Origin: an uncultured Francisella sp. | GTDB taxonomy: Bacteria; Pseudomonadota; Gammaproteobacteria; Burkholderiales; Neisseriaceae | Length of the DNA: 8,543 nucleotides | Assembly: GCA_905373555.1 (NCBI GenBank) | Contig: CAJPTP010000031.1 | Coordinates: forward strand, 1-8,543 | Reading direction: 5' to 3' | Part shown: positions 1 to 6,420 of the stretch, piece by piece | How the letters are laid out: every line of letters starts with the position of its first letter | How positions within the stretch are numbered: position 1 is the stretch's first letter | Translations under genes and position numbers: made by a program | Notes under the pieces: generated by a model | Seen by the model: only the letters and a program-made list of their open reading frames with translations | The model's database searches: none | What the model was told of the DNA's origin: nothing

Positions 1-3000
1 GCGGCGCTGGGCCAAGACGGCAAAGGCGGGCCGAGCGTTCACGCGGCCGAGCCCATCGAATTCAAGGTGGACAAGGGTTACGTCAACCCCGACTACGTGG
101 CGAACAACTCCGACAAATTCAAGGCCATGTCGGGCGAGCCTTTGGAGTACGCGCCCGCCAAGCCCGAGGCGCCCTTGGGCGCGCCGGCGACGGCGCCCGG
201 CGCCGAGCCCGGCGCCCAAGGCCAAGAGCCGTCGGGCGCGGGGGAAGATTTGGCGCGGCAAGGCGAAGCGAGGCGAGAGCCCGGCTTCGGCTCCGTTGAG
301 CCGCCCGTTTCCGAGCAAAGCGGGCAGCCCGCCCCCGAGGCGGCTGAGATCGCATCCGATTCCGTTGGCCAAGCGGACTCCGAGCCCGCCGAAGCGGCTC
401 CGCTTCCCAAGGAAGCGGGCCCTGAGGCTCCGGATCGGCAATTTGCGGAACAGGGCGCGGATGCGCCGGTTTCGTCGGGCGCCGAGCAGACCGATCAAGA
501 CCGGCTTGCGTCTGAGCCTGGGGCCGCCCCGGGCGCCGCCGGCCAAGACGCCTCTGAGGCCGTCGACGGCGTTGGGCCCGCCGAGGCCGCCTCCGCCGCC
601 GAGATCGACGCTTGCGCGGCCGAGCCTTGCCCCGCATGCGAAGCTCCGGTCGAGAGCTACGACGCGGATTTGCTGCCGCAGGGAATGGAGGGGCCGCAAC
701 CGCCCCAGGTTTATGCCCAAGACGGCGTCTACGGCGAGGCCGGAGCCGGTTCCCGCAACGAGGCGGAGCAACCCGGATCGGGCGCCCCCGAGCAAGCCGC
801 GGTTGTCGCCTTGACGGGCTATGGCCAGGTCGTCGACGGGGATCACGGGTATCCCGGCGCCCCGTACCCGCCGCCCGGGGCCTATGCGGTTCAGCCCGGG
901 CCCTACGGGCCGCAGCCGTTCAACGCCATGCCGTTCCAAGGCGACGGGTATGCGCCGCAAGGCCCGCAGGATCCGCAAGGGCGCCTTGGCCGGCCCGACC
1001 GGCCATACGGGCCCGTTCCGGAGGGCTATCCGCAGCCGGGCGGCGGCTATGCGCCGAACGCGGCCTACGGCCCGCAAGGCGGTTACGCGCCGCAGCCCGA
1101 GCCGTATCCCGCCCCGGGCGGCCAATACGTTCAGCAAGGCGCCCCTTATGGGCCGGGCGCGCCTTATGCGCCGGGCGGCCCGTACATGGGGCCGTCGGGC
1201 CCGTACGGCGCGCCCGGGCCTGACGGCTATGGTGCGCCGAGCCCGGGCTATCCGCCGCAAGGCGGCTATGCCCCCGCCCCCGGCGCGCCGTACGCGGTGG
1301 GCCCAAGCAGCCCCTATCCGCCGCAAGGCGGCTATGGGCCGCAAGGCCCGCAGTACGGCCCCCAAGGGCCCTACGCGCCGCAGCCGGGACCCGCGCCCGC
1401 CTCTTATGGGCAAGGCGGTTATGGCTTGGATGGGCGAGCCGGGGTCTATGCCCCGACGGATCGCCAAGAAGGGGGCGGCGCTTCGGCCGGCGGGCATTAC
1501 GCCGCCCCGGGCGGCTACGGCCCGGGGTCTCCCGAGCGTGCTGCGGGGCCGGCTCCGGATCACGCCCCAAGCCCGGCCCGGGACGCAAGCTATGCCCCAA
1601 GCGCCGGCGCGCCCGCGCCCGAGCCGGCTCCGTCGCCAAAGGGCGCCGAGGGCGAGCGCGCCTTGCCGCCCGAGCGCGACGTTTCCGGGCTTGGGCCCGT
1701 TGCGGCCGCTGCGCCGTCCGAGCCTTCAACGGAGCCTTCAACCGAGCCCGAGCCGCAGTTCGACGAGGCGGCGTTGCGCGAGGCGATCAACCAAGCCGCC
1801 CCCATCGCGCCCGACCTGATCGACACCTCGCTCACGGCGGGCTTTGCCGAGGACATGGGCGGCTTGGAGCAAGGCGCCGCGGCGCCGGCGCAAGGGCCGC
1901 AAAGCCCCGAGGCGGCGCCTTCCCCCGCCCCCGCAGCCGGCGCCGAGTCGTTCGATGCGGAGCCGCAAGACCGGCTCGAGCCGGAGGCGGCGCCCGAGTC
2001 GACTGAGCCCGGGCGGCTTTCGGCGCAAGACGAAGGCTCGGCGTTTGGGGAAGAGGCGGGCGTTTCGGCGCAAGACGGCCCCATCGCCCGCTCGGGATTC
2101 GCCCCGGGCTTTGAGTCCGCGCCCGCGCCCGATTCCGCCTCTGACGGCGCGATGGGCGGCGAGGCGCCGGCCTCGGGCGACGCCTTCGATCTCGATCGGT
2201 TCGATTCGGCGCCCGACGAGGCGGCGGAAGGCGCCGCCGCATCGCCCGTCGAGCCTTTGCCCGAAGGGCGGGCGCCCGCGGTTGGGCCTAAGCCCGGGCA
2301 GATTGAGGCCGAGGCGGAGTCTGCGGCCCCGATCGCGCCCGCCGCGGAATCGCCCGCCCCCGTCGAGGATTCGACGTTCATGAGCGTCGAGGAATCCGAG
2401 GGCTCGGTCTCGATCGAGGCCCCCACGGCGGTGGAGGGCATGGATGAGGCGGCTTTGGCGGCCGAGCGGATCGACGGCTCGGCCGAGGCGCCGCTGTCCG
2501 CCCCGCACCCCGGCAAGGTTTACCGGCCTTTCATGTACGACGTCTTCTCCTACGTGGCCGAGCGCTTCGACGCCGACGCGGTGCGCATCGCGTCGCTCAA
2601 CAAGTTCGTCAACGATTACGACAAGAAGCTGTTCGACGTCGTGACCGGGATATTGCGCAACTTCGGAATCGACACGCGCTTCGTGCGCCGCATCGACAAC
2701 AAGATGGAGCGGTGCGTCATGCTGCACTGCTACTACCCGTTCATCGCCTACAAGCCCGACGCGGAGCGGCCTTACGTGTACACCAACATCAGCCGTTTGG
2801 ATTTGTTCGGCAACGACGTGGAGTACGAGTTTTCGGAGCTAAGCGACTTCAACAACAAGATCTATCTCGACGATCCGGCCCGTTTGCGGGACTTCGCCGA
2901 GTACATCGCGTTGGATTACTGCAGGAAGGCCAAGTTCCTCGAATCGAAGATCAAGTTTGAGATCGAGTCCATCCGAGGCTTCTTGTTGGGCTATCTGTGC

Positions 3001-3216
3001 AACCCTAACGTGTGGATCCAAGAGAAAATCGACGGCCACACCAAAGACACGGTCAAACGCCAGCAGCAGCTCAAGGAGCGCGCCGCCAAGCGCGAGGCCG
3101 AGCGCTTGGCGGCTGAGGCCGCCGCCGCCGCGTCCGCGGCCGCCGCCGCGGAAACCGGGGAATCCCGGGCCGACGCGCAGCCGGACGAAGCCGAAGGGGG
3201 AACGGCGGGTCTTTAG
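1..3216 (+). CDS. Giant low-complexity (disordered) protein with a C-terminal folded domain, family unknown; 5' end outside window
   Basis: The frame is open from base 1 to TAG at 3214-3216 (1071 residues in the window). A GTG at 67 could start it, but no Shine-Dalgarno precedes it and the upstream codons read like protein, so I treat the gene as 5'-truncated. Numbering from base 1, residues 21-45 (FKVDKGYVNPDYVANN) look mildly structured. Residues 46-272 are Ala/Pro/Glu/Gly-rich and acidic. Residues 273-511 are a Tyr/Pro/Gly/Gln block. Residues 512-837 are again Ala/Pro/Glu-rich. Residues 838-1014 are ordinary mixed sequence rich in Tyr, Phe, Asp, Asn and Lys, with motifs such as HCYYPF, YVYTNISRLDLF and LDYCRKAKF, and look like one globular domain. 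Residues 1015-1071 form a charged helix running into polyalanine. There are no transmembrane segments, and the true N-terminus is not visible. I do not recognise the family. Third-position GC bias and sensible composition support this frame over the overlapping ones. A scaffold or condensate-forming role is inference only. Confidence 0.85.
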   Translation, partial: AALGQDGKGGPSVHAAEPIEFKVDKGYVNPDYVANNSDKFKAMSGEPLEYAPAKPEAPLGAPATAPGAEPGAQGQEPSGAGEDLARQGEARREPGFGSVEPPVSEQSGQPAPEAAEIASDSVGQADSEPAEAAPLPKEAGPEAPDRQFAEQGADAPVSSGAEQTDQDRLASEPGAAPGAAGQDASEAVDGVGPAEAASAAEIDACAAEPCPACEAPVESYDADLLPQGMEGPQPPQVYAQDGVYGEAGAGSRNEAEQPGSGAPEQAAVVALTGYGQVVDGDHGYPGAPYPPPGAYAVQPGPYGPQPFNAMPFQGDGYAPQGPQDPQGRLGRPDRPYGPVPEGYPQPGGGYAPNAAYGPQGGYAPQPEPYPAPGGQYVQQGAPYGPGAPYAPGGPYMGPSGPYGAPGPDGYGAPSPGYPPQGGYAPAPGAPYAVGPSSPYPPQGGYGPQGPQYGPQGPYAPQPGPAPASYGQGGYGLDGRAGVYAPTDRQEGGGASAGGHYAAPGGYGPGSPERAAGPAPDHAPSPARDASYAPSAGAPAPEPAPSPKGAEGERALPPERDVSGLGPVAAAAPSEPSTEPSTEPEPQFDEAALREAINQAAPIAPDLIDTSLTAGFAEDMGGLEQGAAAPAQGPQSPEAAPSPAPAAGAESFDAEPQDRLEPEAAPESTEPGRLSAQDEGSAFGEEAGVSAQDGPIARSGFAPGFESAPAPDSASDGAMGGEAPASGDAFDLDRFDSAPDEAAEGAAASPVEPLPEGRAPAVGPKPGQIEAEAESAAPIAPAAESPAPVEDSTFMSVEESEGSVSIEAPTAVEGMDEAALAAERIDGSAEAPLSAPHPGKVYRPFMYDVFSYVAERFDADAVRIASLNKFVNDYDKKLFDVVTGILRNFGIDTRFVRRIDNKMERCVMLHCYYPFIAYKPDAERPYVYTNISRLDLFGNDVEYEFSELSDFNNKIYLDDPARLRDFAEYIALDYCRKAKFLESKIKFEIESIRGFLLGYLCNPNVWIQEKIDGHTKDTVKRQQQLKERAAKREAERLAAEAAAAASAAAAAETGESRADAQPDEAEGGTAGL
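817..1533 (+). repeat. Degenerate Tyr-Pro-Gly-Gln coding repeats
   Basis: This part of the giant gene encodes about 240 residues made of irregular short units such as GGYAPQ, YGPQGP, PYAPG and PPQGGYG. I count 30 tyrosines, nearly all flanked by Gly, Pro or Ala. Phe, Trp and Lys are almost absent, and charge is low compared with the acidic flanks. An exact 23-bp direct repeat lies at 1248-1270 and 1314-1336, 66 bp (22 codons) apart, encoding YPPQGGY both times. This suggests growth by in-frame duplication. The regular spacing of aromatic residues among Gly/Pro/Gln resembles the sticker-and-spacer composition of phase-separating prion-like domains. That comparison rests on composition, not homology. 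Confidence 0.8.
1720..1743 (+). repeat. Two-copy 12-bp in-frame direct repeat (EPST EPST)
   Basis: Two adjacent 12-bp units (1720-1731 and 1732-1743) share gagccttcaac and differ only in the last base. They encode EPST twice, followed by EPEP. It is a small slippage-type duplication within the disordered part of the giant protein. Confidence 0.7.
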
Positions 3217-3228
3217 TCGGCGGCATAG

Positions 3229-3266
3229 CCCAAGCGCGCGGCGTTTCGGCGCCAAACCGCCTTGGG
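3229..3266 (+). other. Imperfect inverted repeat just after the giant gene
   Basis: CCCAAG (3229-3234) pairs with CTTGGG (3261-3266). Inner pairings GCG/CGC and GTTT/AAAC close a loop at 3247-3253, with small bulges on the left arm. It begins 13 bases after the stop codon. The following sequence (agcatcatcatttg) has no real T-run, so it is a poor intrinsic terminator. It may be an RNA-stabilising, processing or attenuating structure, or chance in GC-rich DNA. Confidence 0.35.
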
Positions 3267-3303
3267 AGCATCATCATTTGCGCCCCTGCGGCGCGCTTCG
3301 CCT

Positions 3304-3328
3304 CGCCGCCTTGAGCGCAAGGCCGGCG
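3304..3328 (+). other. Strong hairpin in the spacer upstream of the J-like gene
   Basis: CGCCGCCTTG (3304-3313) pairs with CAAGGCCGGCG (3318-3328) around the loop AGCG, with one bulged C on the right arm. The core GCCTTG/CAAGGC is perfect. No T-run follows. It lies about 40 bases before the start of the next gene, a position where it could affect translation or processing of a shared transcript. That role is inference. Confidence 0.45.
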
Positions 3329-3369
3329 GGGCGGCGCTTGCCGCGCTTGCATTTGCGAAACGGATAGTC

Positions 3370-4596
3370 ATGCTGAACCTATACGAACTGCTCGGCGTCC
3401 ACATGAAGGCCAGCGAGCCCGAGATCTTGGTCGCCCTCGCGCGCTTGGAGTACAAGTCCGAGGACAACAGCGAGGAAATCGCGCAAGCCGTGAAGCGCTA
3501 CCTGCTTAGCGAGGAGGTGCGCGAGGTGTACAACCAGCAGCTGTTGGCCGAGTACCCCAATCTGATGGAGGAGAAGTATCACCCCATCGACGTGTCGATC
3601 TTGTTCGAGATCACCGACAAAAACGGGCTGCTGGCCAGGCTTCAGGACGAGTACAACAAGCTTTCGCTGACCAACAGCACCTTGGAGGCGCAGATTCAGC
3701 GCCTGCGCACCGAGGAAAAGATCTACCGCTTCCCCGTGCGCAACCGCGAGCTGTTGGACATCAACGACCGCTTCTTCTACCGTTCGTTCAGCAGCACGGG
3801 CGCCAAGACGGTGTTCGCGAGCCTTCTGCAAATCCTGATCAACAACAAGCGCACGACAAAAAACGTCATCTACACCGAATCCAAGGGCTTTTCGTACGCC
3901 CGGGTGTACGAGTACATCATTCTCAAGTACAAGGTCAAAGGCCGCAAGAAATACATCCTGTCGCGCTTCGACCCGCACTACCTGCGCGAGGAGAAGGGCC
4001 TGTCGCTGATCGAGCCCGCGACGCCCGCGGATGGCTCGATCTACCAAACCCGCATCTTGATCGACTCCGACAACCCGATGTACTTGGAGGATCTCGCGAT
4101 CGACCACGTGATTCAGGAGGCGCTGTCGGTGTACGACTACACCATCGAGTGCATCCAAACCTTCAACGAGGCGGTGTTGGAGATCAAAAAGCAGCGCAAC
4201 GAGGACTTCCGCGACTACAAGCAGCGCCGGCGCAACTTCATGCAAAAGTTGGAGGAGCAAAGAAAGCAGGTCGCGGACGACAACCGCGCGGGGCCTTTGG
4301 TGGACAACCCCGACGACGGGCAGCTCCCGGCCGACAAGAAAGACACGGGCGGGTTGGTTTTGGGCCAGGACATCGGCGGCGCCTTGGGCGAAGAGGAGGC
4401 CGAAACGACCGAAAGCGCGGCGCCGGAGAGCGCCTTTGTCGACGAAATCGACGGCCTGCAAATGGATGACCGGGGTTTTGTCGAGTCTTACAAGGATCTG
4501 ATCGGCAACGATTTGAGCGACCGTTTGGATCATTACGTGGAATCCGGCCCCAAGGGGAAAGGCGAAAGCGGCTCATCCGCCGACTCCGAGGCGTGA
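3370..4596 (+). CDS. J-domain-like protein of unknown family, with coiled coils and acidic C-terminus
   Basis: This is a 408-residue soluble-looking protein. I chose ATG 3370 because MLNLYELLGV begins the recognisable domain. The in-frame sequence upstream (from TTG 3262) is Ala/Arg-rich and noncoding in character. No clear Shine-Dalgarno precedes the ATG. Residues 3-58 resemble a DnaJ J domain: LYELLGV, then ASEPEI as the start of helix II, then a helix III/IV-like stretch ending SEEVREVYNQQL. The Hsp70-activating HPD tripeptide is missing; KSEDN (29-33) sits where it should be. Residues 86-118 and 264-303 have coiled-coil-like heptads rich in Leu, Gln, Glu, Lys and Arg. Residues 119-263 look globular and Tyr/Ile-rich. 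Residues 304-408 are acidic and probably disordered, with a short helical patch around 369-391. The gene follows the giant disordered gene by 153 bp and ends at a strong terminator, so the two may be co-transcribed. It probably cannot stimulate DnaK ATPase in the usual way. I do not recognise the family outside the J-like part. Confidence 0.88.
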   Translation: MLNLYELLGVHMKASEPEILVALARLEYKSEDNSEEIAQAVKRYLLSEEVREVYNQQLLAEYPNLMEEKYHPIDVSILFEITDKNGLLARLQDEYNKLSLTNSTLEAQIQRLRTEEKIYRFPVRNRELLDINDRFFYRSFSSTGAKTVFASLLQILINNKRTTKNVIYTESKGFSYARVYEYIILKYKVKGRKKYILSRFDPHYLREEKGLSLIEPATPADGSIYQTRILIDSDNPMYLEDLAIDHVIQEALSVYDYTIECIQTFNEAVLEIKKQRNEDFRDYKQRRRNFMQKLEEQRKQVADDNRAGPLVDNPDDGQLPADKKDTGGLVLGQDIGGALGEEEAETTESAAPESAFVDEIDGLQMDDRGFVESYKDLIGNDLSDRLDHYVESGPKGKGESGSSADSEA

Positions 4597-4631
4597 CGCC
4601 CCCGCCTTGCGCCCGTTTGCCGCGGAAGAGC

Positions 4632-4658
4632 GCGCCGCCTCGGCGGCGCTTTCTTTTT
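4632..4658 (+). terminator. Intrinsic (rho-independent) terminator after the J-like gene
   Basis: A perfect 7-bp GC stem, GCGCCGC (4632-4638) with GCGGCGC (4643-4649), closes the four-base loop CTCG and runs straight into TTTCTTTTT (4650-4658). It lies 35 bases after the TGA of the J-like gene. It is the clearest terminator in the window and marks the end of the transcription unit holding the first two genes. Confidence 0.85.
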
Positions 4659-4851
4659 CCCCCGCCGCGATTTCGACGCCATCCGGCGTCCGCGCCCGTA
4701 TGCTGCGCGCTTGGGGGAGACGGGCGGCCGCCGGCGGTTGGCGGATTGAAGCGGGCCGCGCGCCGCGGCGGCTTGGATGGGCGGATCCCGGCGGGTCCCG
4801 GCGCCGAGGGATCTGAGCAAAGCCGCGAAGAGCGGGCGAATCGTCCGGCTT

Positions 4852-4856
4852 GGAGG
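4852..4856 (+). promoter_or_regulatory. Ribosome binding site fixing the sbcD start
   Basis: GGAGG lies four bases before GTG 4861. It supports that GTG over the in-frame upstream ATG at 4777. The protein from 4861 begins (M)RLLHTSDWHIGK, the normal SbcD N-terminus. No convincing sigma-70 -35/-10 pair was found between the terminator and this site (4659-4851). Confidence 0.8.
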
Positions 4857-4860
4857 AAAC

Positions 4861-6420
4861 GTGAGACTGCTGCACACTTCGGATTGGCATATCGGCAAAA
4901 GTTTGATGGGCAAATCCCGGGACCGCGAGCACGAGGCCTTCTTGGATTGGCTGATCGGCGCCGTTAAGCGCGAGCGCATTGACGTTTTGCTGGTGTGCGG
5001 CGACGTGTTCGACGGCAAGACGCCGCGCCAAAGCCATCAAAAAATGCTGTGGGAGTTTTGGTCGCGGCTGCTGGAAACGCCGTGCAAGCACGCGGTCGTG
5101 ATCGCGGGCAATCACGATTCGCCCGCGCTGATCGCGGCGCCCGCGCCCGTGATGGGCCGCATGCGGGTGCGCTTGGTGGGGGCGCCGGTATTCCTTGACG
5201 ACGCGGCGCGCTTCGGCGGCGCCGAAACAGAGTCTGATCGGGATGGCGAACAGGGAAGCGAACGAGGACGAGAAAGCGAAAGAGCAAGAGAAGGAGCAAG
5301 AGAAGGAGCAAGAGAAGGAGCAAGAGAAGGAGCAAGAGAAGGAGGAAACGAAAAAGAGCCCGGGAACGAGCGCGCGGCCGACGCCGAGGCGGCGGCCGCA
5401 GGCGTCGATGCGGCCGAGCGCGTGGACTGGGACAACGAGGTGTTTGTTCTGGACGATCCCGAAGGCGGCGACGATTGGGCCATCGTGTGCGCGGTGCCGT
5501 ACTTGTCGGAATCCGGCCTGCGTTTGTACGGCGGGGGCTTGGAAGACGAGCCCGGGGCGCAGCTAAGGGAGGCCACGCGCCGGCATTTCGCCCAAGCCTT
5601 CGCGCGCGCCCAAGCCATCAACGCGCGGCGCGAGTCAAGCGGCCAAAGCGCCCTGCCGATCGTGGGGATGGGCCATCTGTATGCGCAAAGCGCCCGCTTT
5701 TCCAAGGCGCGACCAAGCGTCGTCGGCGCTTTGGGGGCAATTCCTTTGGACGCTTTTTCGCAGGAGGCGGCCTACTGGGCGCTGGGGCATATCCACAGGG
5801 CGCAAAGCGTGGGCGGCAACGACGCCGCGCGCTACAGCGGATCGCCCATTGCGCTGTCCTTTGACGAGTTGGCCTCGCCTCGAAGCGTGGAAATCGTGGA
5901 TCTGGAGCGCGCCGAATCCGGGCTTTGGGCGCGCTCGCGCCGCTCCTTGCCCGTTCCCGTTTTTCAGCGGATGGAATGGGTGCGTTCCGACGGCCCGGAA
6001 GAGGCGATCGCCCGGCTGAAGGAACTGATCGCCCAAAACGAAAGCGTTTGGGTCAAGGTCACGTTGGGCGGCCGCTCATTGCGGCCGAATTTCGCCGAAG
6101 AGGCGCAAAGCGTGTGCGAAGGAACGGCGGTGGAGATTTTGCAGGTCGAGCAGGAGGCCCCATTCGGCGCCGGCGCTTTCGGCCCGCTTGGGGCGGGGGG
6201 AACCCTCGACGGCTCCGGCTCCGGCGACGGCGCCGACGCCGAGGACGCGACGTCGCCCGACGCCGTGTTCGAGCGCGTTTTGGCCCGCTCCATGGCGGGC
6301 CAAAGCCCCGAAACCTTGGAGCGGATGCGCGCCTTGTTTCGCGTCGCCAAGGCGCGCGCCTTGAATCCCGAATCCCCCTTGGGGCGCCCTTGGGGCGAGG
6401 GCGAAGGGGAAAGCTCTTGA
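4861..6420 (+). CDS. sbcD: SbcD, nuclease subunit of the SbcCD (Mre11-Rad50 type) complex
   Basis: SbcD is the metal-dependent (Mn) phosphoesterase that, with the SMC-like ATPase SbcC, cleaves hairpins and processes DNA ends in the cytoplasm. The calcineurin-like motifs are all present: D8-W-H10, GDVFD with D47, GNHD with N84, H85 and D86, GH with H272, and GHIH with H310 and H312. RYSGSPIALSFDE then leads into the C-terminal capping domain. At 519 residues it is longer than the roughly 400 of E. coli SbcD. Two low-complexity insertions account for this: residues about 117-200, highly charged and containing five (G/R)ARE-type units, and a Gly/Ser/Asp-rich loop at 436-466. Both fall between conserved blocks, so the fold should survive. 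A terminator separates it from the gene upstream. sbcC, usually adjacent, is not downstream and must be elsewhere or lost. The start is GTG with a GGAGG site. Confidence 0.96.
   Translation: MRLLHTSDWHIGKSLMGKSRDREHEAFLDWLIGAVKRERIDVLLVCGDVFDGKTPRQSHQKMLWEFWSRLLETPCKHAVVIAGNHDSPALIAAPAPVMGRMRVRLVGAPVFLDDAARFGGAETESDRDGEQGSERGRESERAREGAREGAREGAREGAREGGNEKEPGNERAADAEAAAAGVDAAERVDWDNEVFVLDDPEGGDDWAIVCAVPYLSESGLRLYGGGLEDEPGAQLREATRRHFAQAFARAQAINARRESSGQSALPIVGMGHLYAQSARFSKARPSVVGALGAIPLDAFSQEAAYWALGHIHRAQSVGGNDAARYSGSPIALSFDELASPRSVEIVDLERAESGLWARSRRSLPVPVFQRMEWVRSDGPEEAIARLKELIAQNESVWVKVTLGGRSLRPNFAEEAQSVCEGTAVEILQVEQEAPFGAGAFGPLGAGGTLDGSGSGDGADAEDATSPDAVFERVLARSMAGQSPETLERMRALFRVAKARALNPESPLGRPWGEGEGESS
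5281..5340 (+). repeat. 12-bp tandem repeat, five units, inside sbcD
   Basis: Five consecutive units of ggagcaagagaa occupy 5281-5340. The first unit differs only in its first base, and a degenerate sixth (ggaggaaacgaa) follows at 5341-5352. In the sbcD frame the units encode G-A-R-E (first unit R-A-R-E), residues 141-160. The array uses GGA, GCA, AGA and GAA codons, unlike the G/C-ending codons around it, and the + strand is almost all purine. The unit is a multiple of three, so copy-number change keeps the frame and would alter only insert length. Confidence 0.95.

Noticed and set aside
67..69. GTG as the true start of the giant gene
   Set aside because: No Shine-Dalgarno precedes it and the frame is open with protein-like codons to base 1. 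The real start is probably upstream of the window, although this cannot be excluded.
821..1819. A long + strand open frame in another phase over the Tyr-rich block
   Set aside because: Its product is almost all Arg, Ala, Pro and Met, the typical frame-shifted reading of GC-rich sequence.
1738..2727. A 329-residue open frame on the minus strand over the giant gene
   Set aside because: It is Arg/Gly-rich shadow sequence of a GC-rich coding region. It has no ribosome binding site or recognisable motif.
3379..4533. A 384-residue open frame on the minus strand, antisense to the J-like gene
   Set aside because: It mirrors the strong codon bias of the + strand gene. The product is a Val/Leu/Gln/Asp/His-rich sequence with no domain logic, and the + strand reading has a clear J-like start and a terminator.
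4964..5335. Minus-strand frame beginning with a poly-leucine run that could look like a signal peptide or membrane segment
   Set aside because: The leucine run is only the complement of the 12-bp purine repeat in sbcD, and the rest of the frame is Arg/Pro-rich shadow.
5281..5340. 12-bp repeat as an on/off phase-variation switch of sbcD
   Set aside because: The unit is a multiple of three, so copy-number change cannot shift the frame; only the insert length can vary.
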